Source of the DNA: Gammaproteobacteria bacterium
GTDB lineage: Bacteria; Pseudomonadota; Gammaproteobacteria; Pseudomonadales; Azotimanducaceae
Length of the DNA stretch: 12,995 nucleotides
Reading direction: 5' to 3'
Assembly (NCBI GenBank): GCA_002708205.1
Contig: PAMR01000031.1
Location: 1-12,995 of the forward strand
The notes beneath the pieces are model-generated. The model saw only the letters and a list, made by a program, of their open reading frames with translations, was not told the origin of the DNA and made no database searches. How positions within the stretch are numbered: the first letter of the stretch is position 1; every line of letters starts with the position of its first letter. This document shows positions 1 to 6,501 of the stretch, piece after piece. Made by a program: the position numbers and the translations under genes.

Positions 1-1253
1 ATGCTATCGCGTTGGAGCGCGTCGATATCTTGTAATGAGAGTCCGATTTCTTTAAAGATTTCTTTGTTATGTTCGCCGAGTCGTGGAGGAGGACGATTGA
101 TCTGCCAAGGTGACTTTTCAAAATGATATGGCGCCCCGGAATACGTCACTGGATCAGCTCGGTCGGGATGTTGGACAGGAGTCGGAAAGTTTCTGCTAAT
201 AAAGTGAGGGCTATTTAGCATTTCGTCGGGAGTGTTTAGTACAGAACAAACGATATTGCCGGCTTGTGCGCGTTCCATAAAGTCAATCGCATTGGTTTTT
301 TTTGCGATCTTCAGAATACTTTTCTGGAGGCTATCGATGAGCTCCCTAGTGTTCGGCCAGGTACTAGTATCCAGATTTCCCGAAGAGATATGTTCGAGCA
401 CGCTTTGAAGGGGAGGCAAAATTGGCTCATCAACCTCCGGTAACCATTTCTGCAACAGCTTAAAAATATCGGGTTTACGCGCGGCTAGCATCACACACAC
501 GTGTTTTCCATCTTTGCATTCAAATTGATTCTTGATACTTGGTTGAATACTTGCGTGCCGGCCTGTCTGACGTTGAACCGTATTGTTAGCTACGAGCCAC
601 TGATAGGAGCCGGCTTCGGTAGTTACGTTGACTGAAGCATTAATACTTACATCGATGAATTGTCCTACGCCAGTTATATCTTTATGCAATAACGCTACTA
701 ATATGCTCATGAATGCGTAATGACACCCTGTGTGATAAGCCTGGGTTCCCCCGCCACGCAAGGGTGGGAGAGTGTGGTCATCGTAACCATTCATCCAAGC
801 AAACCCACCGTTAGCCGCAAGTGTGAGGTCGGTTGAGGGTATTTTTGCTGCCGAAACATTGCGACCATAGGGCGTGATCGATGCCCAGATTAGATGGGGA
901 GCAAGTGACTTTATATCACTGTAGTCAATTCCGATTTTCTGGGGATGGCCTATTGGTTGACTTTCAATAACTACGTCTGCTGAACAGATTAATTTTTTTA
1001 GTAAGTCACGTCCTTTGGGCTGAGTGGCATCAAGTGTGACCCCGAGTTTATTCACGTTGTAGGACCAGAAATACAAACTCTTTTCGGGATGCTCGTGATT
1101 ATCGGCAAAAGGAGGATATGTCCGTGTTTCCTCTCCCGAGCGCGGCTCTACTTTGATGACTCGGGCACCCATATCTGCCATCAGTTTTCCAGCGTAGGAG
1201 CAACGATCGTTTCCCCATTCAATCACTGTCAGATCGTCGAGTGGCGTTGTCAT
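1..1253 (-). CDS. Class III (CaiB/BaiF) CoA-transferase, probable non-catalytic partner subunit, 3' end cut by window edge
   Basis: Translating the minus strand from the ATG at 1253 gives 417 codons with no stop before the window edge. The N-terminus (DLTVIEWGNDRCSYAGKLMADMGARV, residues 7-32, given here only as the Rossmann-like opening) and the later RLGEHN motif near the end are typical of family III CoA-transferases, which move CoA between carboxylic acids in the cytoplasm. The catalytic Asp expected about residue 173 is replaced: the neighbour reads YLDHTGAYYGAM and this protein reads QAYHTGCHYAFM, so Tyr173 sits where Asp should be. The family is usually 390-430 residues, so only a few residues are likely missing. 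Its ATG overlaps the TGA of the upstream gene (ATGA, 1250-1253), and a GAGGG ribosome site lies at 1260-1264. I infer that the two proteins form a heteromer and that this one is structural or substrate-binding. Confidence in the family is high; in the role, moderate. Confidence 0.88.
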   Translation of the reverse strand, partial: MTTPLDDLTVIEWGNDRCSYAGKLMADMGARVIKVEPRSGEETRTYPPFADNHEHPEKSLYFWSYNVNKLGVTLDATQPKGRDLLKKLICSADVVIESQPIGHPQKIGIDYSDIKSLAPHLIWASITPYGRNVSAAKIPSTDLTLAANGGFAWMNGYDDHTLPPLRGGGTQAYHTGCHYAFMSILVALLHKDITGVGQFIDVSINASVNVTTEAGSYQWLVANNTVQRQTGRHASIQPSIKNQFECKDGKHVCVMLAARKPDIFKLLQKWLPEVDEPILPPLQSVLEHISSGNLDTSTWPNTRELIDSLQKSILKIAKKTNAIDFMERAQAGNIVCSVLNTPDEMLNSPHFISRNFPTPVQHPDRADPVTYSGAPYHFEKSPWQINRPPPRLGEHNKEIFKEIGLSLQDIDALQRDS

Positions 1254-2521
1254 ATGGCGCCCTCTTTTTTCAGGTCAGCGATTTTTTCTGAACTTAGCTG
1301 TAGGACCTCGGAGAGTACTTCGTCATTATGTTCTCCCAGGCAGGGTGCGCCGTCTGACATCGACCAATCCGTTTCTGATAGGTGAACGGGAATTCCATCG
1401 ACTCGTGTCGCCCCCATTTCTTTGTGGTGGACAGTAGGCCAAAGCCCAAATTCTTTAGTTGTTGGATCGTTGTCAATTCGTTCTCTTGGAGTCCGGACAG
1501 GCGCGCAAGGAATATTTTGTTTGGACAGTTGATTCGCTATGGTGGATTTCGATTGCGATTGCGTCCAATCACTTAAGGCTGAATCAAGCTCGTCTTGTTG
1601 GTTGATCCGATCGGTCAATAGAGAATATTTTTTTGTCCATGGTTCATTGATAATTTCGGCAAGGTGCTCCCACTGCAGGTCATCCTCGCAGGCTATTGCA
1701 ACCCATTCATCATTGCCCGCAGCGGGATAAATACCATGTGGGGCTCTAGGGGGCAAAATACTTCGGTTAGCATGGATTCTACCTTCCTCTCTCATCGTGC
1801 GGTTGTTCACCGTGTGATCGAGAATTGCCGGTCCATGTAAAACGGCCCCCGTTTCGGAGGCTGCAATATCAACATACTGTCCTTCACCTGTTCGATTTCG
1901 ATGTCTTATCGCTAAAAGTATCGCCATGGCACCGTAATAGGCTCCGGTATGGTCTAAGTAGGAGTAACCCCATCCAGCGGGCTCCATGTCATTTATTCCC
2001 GATGTATAGGATAGGCCAGAGGCCGCTTGGGCAATGGGTCCGAACGACTTAAATCGCGAATAGGTACCGCTGTGGCCAAATCCAGAGTTGGAGACATAGA
2101 TAATATCTGCCTTGCAACTCTTCATATCCTCGTAGGAGAGGCCTAGTCGGTCCATTACACCTGGAGCGAAATTTTCGTGGACTACATCCGAGAGCGAAAT
2201 TAGGTCTTTAGCAAGTTTAAGGCCTTTCGGATGTTTCAGATTGATCGTTACACCACGTTTTCCAACATTATGATTGTTAAACCCACCTCCAAGATCGATG
2301 CCGCGCCTTTCATCTTTAAATGGTGGATTTCCGCGTACCACGTCCCAACGACCTTCGCGAATTGGATCTTCGACTCTTATGACATCGACACCAAAAGCGG
2401 CCAAAAATTTAGTTGCTCCAGCTCCAGCTAGAATCCCGCTAAAGTCGCATATACGAATACTGCTCAATGCCGTTGGCACGCTTGGTTCCTTGTCACCCTT
2501 ATTCGATCTTTGTTTTCCCAT
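1250..2521 (-). CDS. Class III (CaiB/BaiF) CoA-transferase, catalytic subunit
   Basis: This 423-residue protein has the full class III CoA-transferase pattern: an N-terminal RICDFSGILAGAGATKFLAAF segment (about 23-43), VDVIRVEDP (45-53), NVGKRGVTINLKHPKG (85-100), a DVVHENFAPGVMDRLGL stretch (112-128), and the catalytic region SYLDHTGAYYGAM with Asp190 as the predicted acyl-anhydride-forming carboxylate, then GEGQYVDIAASE. A CLGEHN motif lies near the C-terminus, as in the family. It would transfer CoA to or from a carboxylic acid in the cytosol. The substrate is not predictable. It is first in a two-gene unit, and its TGA overlaps the ATG of the next CoA-transferase, so equal synthesis of both is likely. 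The ATG start at 2521 leaves about 20 residues before the conserved fold. Upstream there is only a weak GTGAGA ribosome site. Confidence 0.93.
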   Translation of the reverse strand: MGKQRSNKGDKEPSVPTALSSIRICDFSGILAGAGATKFLAAFGVDVIRVEDPIREGRWDVVRGNPPFKDERRGIDLGGGFNNHNVGKRGVTINLKHPKGLKLAKDLISLSDVVHENFAPGVMDRLGLSYEDMKSCKADIIYVSNSGFGHSGTYSRFKSFGPIAQAASGLSYTSGINDMEPAGWGYSYLDHTGAYYGAMAILLAIRHRNRTGEGQYVDIAASETGAVLHGPAILDHTVNNRTMREEGRIHANRSILPPRAPHGIYPAAGNDEWVAIACEDDLQWEHLAEIINEPWTKKYSLLTDRINQQDELDSALSDWTQSQSKSTIANQLSKQNIPCAPVRTPRERIDNDPTTKEFGLWPTVHHKEMGATRVDGIPVHLSETDWSMSDGAPCLGEHNDEVLSEVLQLSSEKIADLKKEGAI

Positions 2522-2568
2522 TTGTGAATCTCACTGTAAAGTATTTTAGTCTTATAAGGTTCGTCATA

Positions 2569-2586
2569 TCTTAGAGTTGTCTAAGA
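2569..2586. promoter_or_regulatory. Inverted repeat in divergent promoter region, candidate operator
   Basis: TCTTAGA and TCTAAGA are perfect 7-base inverted arms around a 4-base GTTG spacer. They lie in the 142-base gap between the divergently transcribed CoA-transferase pair and the PhyH gene, 48 bases from the CoA-transferase start and 78 from the PhyH start. The gap is otherwise AT-rich, with no convincing -35/-10 pair on either strand. The site could bind a dimeric regulator controlling both directions. It could also be chance. Confidence 0.35.
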
Positions 2587-2663
2587 ATGTTGATGGACAC
2601 AGACCGGTTTTAAAGGAAGTTGGGTTAAGTATTTCATTTGAGTGGTTAAGAACAGGAGCTTCT

Positions 2664-3719
2664 ATGTCAGTAGCGGAGTTATCCATAGATCAAAAAAGAC
2701 AATTTCTGAAAGACGGATTTATTGTTCTTCCTGGGATTGTCCCTCGGACTCTAACTGCCGCAGCTCGCAGGCACATATATCTCGATGCTTCCAAACACGG
2801 ACTTCGGAGGCATTCTCACGATACAGAAGATAATGGCGCATTCTCTAACCTGGTTAACGAGAGTGCTTTGGGCGATGTTATTAAGAATACTATGGGGCCC
2901 TACGATCCACCTGAGCGCGGATTTGCTGCCATTCTTTACCCAGAACCTGAATTGGAAGTCCCGAACTATGGTTGGTCACCGCACATAGATGGTTGGGCCT
3001 ACTTTAACGATTTACCTGGTACACCTCGGGAAGTAGATTCATGGAAGTCTCCTCGTACCGAACATTTCGGTACTGGTGATGCGAATGTATATGGAGATAA
3101 TCTCACGCCTTTTTTTCAGGATCCGGAATGTCGTCTTTCCATAGGCAGTTTTACGGCTTTCGTCGGCGTCGCGTTAAATGATCAAACCCATTTTGGTAGT
3201 GGGAATCTATGTCTTTTGAAAGGGGCGCATGCGCACGTCGAAAAATTTTTTAGAAAACAGCGTGATGCTGGTGGTGTGATTGGTCCGGAGGGCCCAGGTT
3301 GGCCTCGATTGGCGCCATTTGGAAATGGTTCAGTGGGAATGGTTCCGATGCCCGATGAGATTCGAGATCAGTTCATGGACGAAGCTACAACGACTGAAGA
3401 TGGTAATGTTTGGCTTAAACCGACCCCCGTCTTACTTGATGAGGGCGATGCAGTGATTGCTCTCCACGCATGTCCTCACGGTGCAAGTCGCAATCATATT
3501 GCTGAGCCTCGAAGGAACGTGTATTCTCGGTTACGTAGGCAACAGCCAGGACGAGCTAAGGTTCGGGGCGATAGTGATCACCCGGATAGGGGTTGGGATG
3601 GAGAATTCCTAGAGTATTCGAACGGATTTGATCCATGGCAGTCTTCGATTGATGCGATGTGTGATCATTGGAGTGAATGGGATGGAATGCAGGATGTTTT
3701 GTTAGACTCAGATCAATGA
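2664..3719 (+). CDS. Phytanoyl-CoA dioxygenase (PhyH) family Fe(II)/2-oxoglutarate oxygenase
   Basis: The start is set by AGGAG at 2654-2658, 5 bases before the ATG at 2664. A reading frame reaches back to a TTG at 2577, but that start has no ribosome site and falls in the inverted repeat. The protein is 351 residues. The N-terminus (QKRQFLKDGFIVLPGIV, about 11-27) is the usual PhyH opening. The iron-binding triad is visible as His107 and Asp109 in SPHIDGWAYF and His272 in CPHGASRNH. Arg283 is positioned to hold 2-oxoglutarate. The family hydroxylates CoA esters, free acids or small molecules using O2 and 2-oxoglutarate, in the cytoplasm without a signal peptide. Between the HxD and distal His lies a long acidic and glycine-rich insert (about residues 118-250). 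It is divergent from the CoA-transferase pair, which suggests, but does not prove, a shared pathway. Confidence 0.9.
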   Translation: MSVAELSIDQKRQFLKDGFIVLPGIVPRTLTAAARRHIYLDASKHGLRRHSHDTEDNGAFSNLVNESALGDVIKNTMGPYDPPERGFAAILYPEPELEVPNYGWSPHIDGWAYFNDLPGTPREVDSWKSPRTEHFGTGDANVYGDNLTPFFQDPECRLSIGSFTAFVGVALNDQTHFGSGNLCLLKGAHAHVEKFFRKQRDAGGVIGPEGPGWPRLAPFGNGSVGMVPMPDEIRDQFMDEATTTEDGNVWLKPTPVLLDEGDAVIALHACPHGASRNHIAEPRRNVYSRLRRQQPGRAKVRGDSDHPDRGWDGEFLEYSNGFDPWQSSIDAMCDHWSEWDGMQDVLLDSDQ

Positions 3720-3804
3720 GAGGATGGCTTCACGAAGAATAATAAATATCATGCAAAGCCATGTTTCGAGCATACAGTGTCTGGCGCGAAAGAACGCACA
3801 CTAG

Positions 3805-3837
3805 CGAATACGTCAGTCTTGTAGTGCTACGTATTCG
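3805..3837. terminator. Hairpin between convergent genes, possible bidirectional terminator
   Basis: CGAATACGT (3805-3813) and ACGTATTCG (3829-3837) are perfect 9-base complements around a 15-base loop. The hairpin lies between the 3' ends of the convergent PhyH and crotonase genes, 9 bases past the crotonase stop on the minus strand and about 85 bases past the PhyH stop. There is no T-run on either side, so a standard intrinsic terminator is not shown. It may protect 3' ends or act with Rho. Confidence 0.35.
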
Positions 3838-3846
3838 TGAGGCTTG

Positions 3847-4671
3847 TTATCTCCCTTTGAAGTCGGCGTCTCTTCGTTCCCGAAATGCGGCTACACCTTC
3901 GGAAAAGTCTTGGGACATATCGACCAAGGGGATCGCCGTCTCTGACCAAGCCATGGCGGCATCGAAGTCTAGAGCGGCTGTTCGATAAGCCAAAACCTTA
4001 CCGATCTTTTGCGCAATAGGAGGACCCGATTCGATTTGCAAAGCATATTCGTTCAGTTTTGTTTCAAATTCTTCCGGTTCAACGAGATAATTTGTGAGGC
4101 CTGATTCGTGTGCTTCCTCCGCACTCATAAAACGCCCCGTCATCATAAGGTCCATTGCTTTTCTCCACCCCAATATTTTTGGGATGGACCAAAATCCTCC
4201 TAGATCAGCATATAGGCCTCGCCGAACGTAGGCTACTTGGTAACGGGCGGCCGTCGAACCTACTGCTAGATCGCAGTGGCAGACTAGATCAAAGCCCGCG
4301 CCTACTGCGGGCCCGTTTACGCCTGCTATGACTGGGACTTCAAGTCGTCGTAACGCAATGTAGGCTTCGACTTCATTGCGCATATTGAGTCGACGGCCTT
4401 CTGGATCTGGTTTGTCGTCTACCGGAGCGGGGGCATCAGGATTTGCTCCGCCACCCATATCCATGCCGGCGCAGAAACCTCGTCCGGAGCCGGTAATAAC
4501 AACACAGCGGAGCGTTCGGTCATTTCGCGCTTCTACAAAGATTTCTCTCATTTTGTGCAAAAGGGGAAACGTTAGGGCATTCATTTTTTCTGGACGATTT
4601 AAAGTGATCCAGAGGATGCCATTTTGGTTCCCACGCCGTTCAGCTGTAATTTCCTCGATATTATTGGACAT
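3847..4671 (-). CDS. Enoyl-CoA hydratase/isomerase (crotonase) family protein
   Basis: The 274-residue product has the crotonase fold signatures: ITLNRPEKMNALT (22-34), the first oxyanion segment GRGFCAGMDMGGG (64-75), the second VNGPAVGAGFDLVCHCDLAV (118-137), and GLYADLGGFWSIPKILG (152-168). At catalytic positions it carries Asp128 and Asp156 (the latter where dienoyl-CoA isomerase and PaaG-type enzymes have Asp), but Tyr148 where classical hydratases have the second Glu. It is therefore unlikely to be a standard hydratase. An isomerase or another CoA-thioester reaction is more likely. A loop rich in Pro and Asp (75-92) sits near the active-site entrance. The start has GGAG 5 bases before the ATG. 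It begins 17 bases after the TauD-family gene, so the two are probably one operon. Family is certain; reaction is not. Confidence 0.93.
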   Translation of the reverse strand: MSNNIEEITAERRGNQNGILWITLNRPEKMNALTFPLLHKMREIFVEARNDRTLRCVVITGSGRGFCAGMDMGGGANPDAPAPVDDKPDPEGRRLNMRNEVEAYIALRRLEVPVIAGVNGPAVGAGFDLVCHCDLAVGSTAARYQVAYVRRGLYADLGGFWSIPKILGWRKAMDLMMTGRFMSAEEAHESGLTNYLVEPEEFETKLNEYALQIESGPPIAQKIGKVLAYRTAALDFDAAMAWSETAIPLVDMSQDFSEGVAAFRERRDADFKGR

Positions 4672-4688
4672 AGATTCTCCGTTTCGGA

Positions 4689-5927
4689 TTATTGGTTAGT
4701 TAGTAATTCGTTGTCGGTCTTGTAGCTGTTTGTGACGTGTTTGGCTAGCCAATCGGGATGGTCTTCACGAGGTAGTGTTAGGGAAGGTGTTCCTTTAACA
4801 CTAATACGGTAAAGAAGCCGGGCATCTGCTATCGATTTGATATTTATTTGCATCGGCGGGGAGTTGTGTAGGGTCATATGATTATCCCAAATCGTGACAT
4901 CACCCGTTTGATGTATATGATCGTATCGAAATTCGGATTTAAGAATGTGAGTTTCGATTTCGTCTAAAAACAGTCGAGAATCTTGTGCATTCATTCCGTC
5001 AATTTCTATGGGCGGACGTACACGAGGGCGGGATGCCCATATGGGGCTGTGCAATGATTTGATTTCAGATCTAGGGTGTGTCCTAACTAGTGGGGCTAGC
5101 CATCCGGTGTCCCCCGTGTTTAGTCGTCTTCTAACATGTGTCCGGTCTAAAATCTGTTGTTGTTTTTTATCCAGTGCATCATAGGCGGCCGCAGTATCTA
5201 CGAATGCGGTTTCGCCGTTGAGGGGCAAATTCTTTCGGCGCTTCATGAGTAGTTCGGAGGAGCCTTCGAAGTATGGTCCGATGTGCGGTTCGACTAGTTC
5301 CGGATCATGTACCCACGTTCGACTCGGGCTTTCGCGATTTATCGGCATTTTGTGAACTAAAAACATTGATACGGTGAGTGGCTCAGGTTCGTACTCGATG
5401 TCGGTATGCCATGAACCTCCGCGAGCGACTCTAAGCACCTTGGTAGGTTTTGGGGTCTTGGTATCAAGAGTTCCCCGAAAGTTGCTTACTATCAATACTG
5501 CGGGAGATGTATGGTCCAAAACCTGCAGTTGTCCGGGAAAGGTTTTGTTGACTGATTGGATAGCTCGTTCTTCGAGGGGAATGAATTGTAGTTCACCTTC
5601 TGATGCCCAGTCTCCTTGTGCGGGTTTACCATCCCGCAGAAAGTTGCTGGGATGGGGGATTGGTGCTCCCCAATGGTTAGCGAATCGTTCCAAGTGATTT
5701 AGGTCAAATCGAGGTTGGGTTTGATTTGGAATACAAATAATGCGGTAGTACGCCAGTGTGTCTATAAGGCATTCGACTTGCTGAGGGTTGAGATTCTCTG
5801 CGAGATCAAGCCCTTCTATTCTCAATCCGGCACCCGAAGATGCGAGTGGTCCATCAATGGTCACGCCGTCACCAAAGCTTTCTTTAAAGCGACGGGCAGT
5901 TTCTTTGAGCGACGGAACAATAACCAT
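4689..5927 (-). CDS. TauD/TfdA family Fe(II)/2-oxoglutarate dioxygenase
   Basis: This 412-residue protein carries the TauD/TfdA pattern: His174 and Asp176 in GGSWHTDIEY, the distal ligand His354 in the WDNHMTLHNSPP motif, and Arg370/Arg374 in ARLLYRISV, where family members bind 2-oxoglutarate and substrate. It should couple 2-oxoglutarate decarboxylation to hydroxylation of a small, often anionic, substrate in the cytoplasm. It is clearly longer than TauD itself (about 283 residues): about 75 extra residues precede the HxD motif, and the stretch between HxD and distal His is also longer, so sulfonate specificity should not be assumed. It is first in a two-gene unit with a crotonase and divergent from the F420-type reductase. 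AAGGA lies 9 bases before the ATG at 5927. Family is secure; substrate unknown. Confidence 0.92.
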   Translation of the reverse strand: MVIVPSLKETARRFKESFGDGVTIDGPLASSGAGLRIEGLDLAENLNPQQVECLIDTLAYYRIICIPNQTQPRFDLNHLERFANHWGAPIPHPSNFLRDGKPAQGDWASEGELQFIPLEERAIQSVNKTFPGQLQVLDHTSPAVLIVSNFRGTLDTKTPKPTKVLRVARGGSWHTDIEYEPEPLTVSMFLVHKMPINRESPSRTWVHDPELVEPHIGPYFEGSSELLMKRRKNLPLNGETAFVDTAAAYDALDKKQQQILDRTHVRRRLNTGDTGWLAPLVRTHPRSEIKSLHSPIWASRPRVRPPIEIDGMNAQDSRLFLDEIETHILKSEFRYDHIHQTGDVTIWDNHMTLHNSPPMQINIKSIADARLLYRISVKGTPSLTLPREDHPDWLAKHVTNSYKTDNELLTNQ

Positions 5928-5948
5928 GGCATTAATTCCTTGCAGGTA

Positions 5949-5976
5949 TTTATATACTAGCTCGATAGGACAACAA
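5949..5976 (-). promoter_or_regulatory. Possible promoter for the TauD-crotonase unit
   Basis: Reading the minus strand, TTGTTG (plus-strand 5971-5976) and TATAAA (5949-5954) are separated by 16 bases. The likely transcription start would be 12-15 bases before the ATG at 5927, giving a short leader that still contains the AAGGA site. The -10 element is good; the -35 matches only half the consensus. Confidence 0.3.
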
Positions 5977-6010
5977 TTTATTAGATATAAGAACTAAAAG
6001 GAGGATTTGA

Positions 6011-6445
6011 ATGTCGGAATATATTCCTACCCCAGTAGACTGGGTACGTAAGCATGTCGAACTATATGAAGGTAGTGGCGGGAAAAAAGGCGTGACTCTC
6101 CCGGGATCCGAGCTTCCATGCATCATTGTTACTCACAAGGGGAATAAAACAGGTGCTTTACGTAAAACGCCCTTGATGCGAGTAAAGGTTGGCGAGCACT
6201 ACGTGTTAATTGGCTCTATGGGTGGGGCTCCTAAGAATCCAGTATGGGTTTACAACCTAAGGTCAGATTCAAAAGTAGAGATTCGGGATGGGACCGAGGT
6301 ACATAAGATGCGCGCTCGAGAAGTTACAAATGCTGAGGAGCGTGCAGAAGCTTGGACTGCTGGTGTAGCCGCATTTCCACCGTATAAGGAATACCAGGAG
6401 AAAACATCACGAAAGATCCCGGTCTTTGTCGCCGAGTTGAGATGA
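6011..6445 (+). CDS. Ddn-like deazaflavin (F420)-dependent nitroreductase family protein
   Basis: The 144-residue product matches the whole Ddn-type fold: KGNKTGALRKTPLM (43-56), GSMGGAPKNPVWVYNL (68-83), and the C-terminal FPPYKEYQEKTSRKIPVF (122-139). Family members use reduced F420 to reduce quinones, enones or nitro compounds in the cytoplasm or at the membrane face. The Tyr-rich helix is FPPYKEY, so the first of three Tyr known in mycobacterial Ddn appears as Phe122, while Tyr125 and Tyr128 remain (alignment made from memory). The start is excellent: AAAGGAGG ends 6 bases before the ATG. It is a single-gene unit, divergent from the TauD-crotonase pair. It implies that the host makes or imports F420, but no F420 biosynthesis gene is in view. 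The physiological substrate is unknown. Confidence 0.92.
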   Translation: MSEYIPTPVDWVRKHVELYEGSGGKKGVTLPGSELPCIIVTHKGNKTGALRKTPLMRVKVGEHYVLIGSMGGAPKNPVWVYNLRSDSKVEIRDGTEVHKMRAREVTNAEERAEAWTAGVAAFPPYKEYQEKTSRKIPVFVAELR

Positions 6446-6501
6446 TAACTGGTCTGGTTGATAGATTTACGGGTTGGATAATATGTGTGCGGCAATAATC
6501 G

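Noticed and set aside
1089..1385. Plus-strand open frames over the CoA-transferase genes
   Set aside because: They overlap strongly supported minus-strand genes, show no family motifs and have low-complexity, Cys/Arg/Ser-rich translations typical of shadow frames.
2577..2663. Extension of the PhyH reading frame to a TTG at 2577, adding 29 residues
   Set aside because: The TTG has no ribosome site and falls inside the inverted repeat, whereas ATG 2664 has AGGAG at ideal spacing and begins the family's conserved opening.
6446..6501. Terminator between the F420-type reductase and the second PhyH gene
   Set aside because: No stem of useful length or T-run was found in the 56-base convergent gap.
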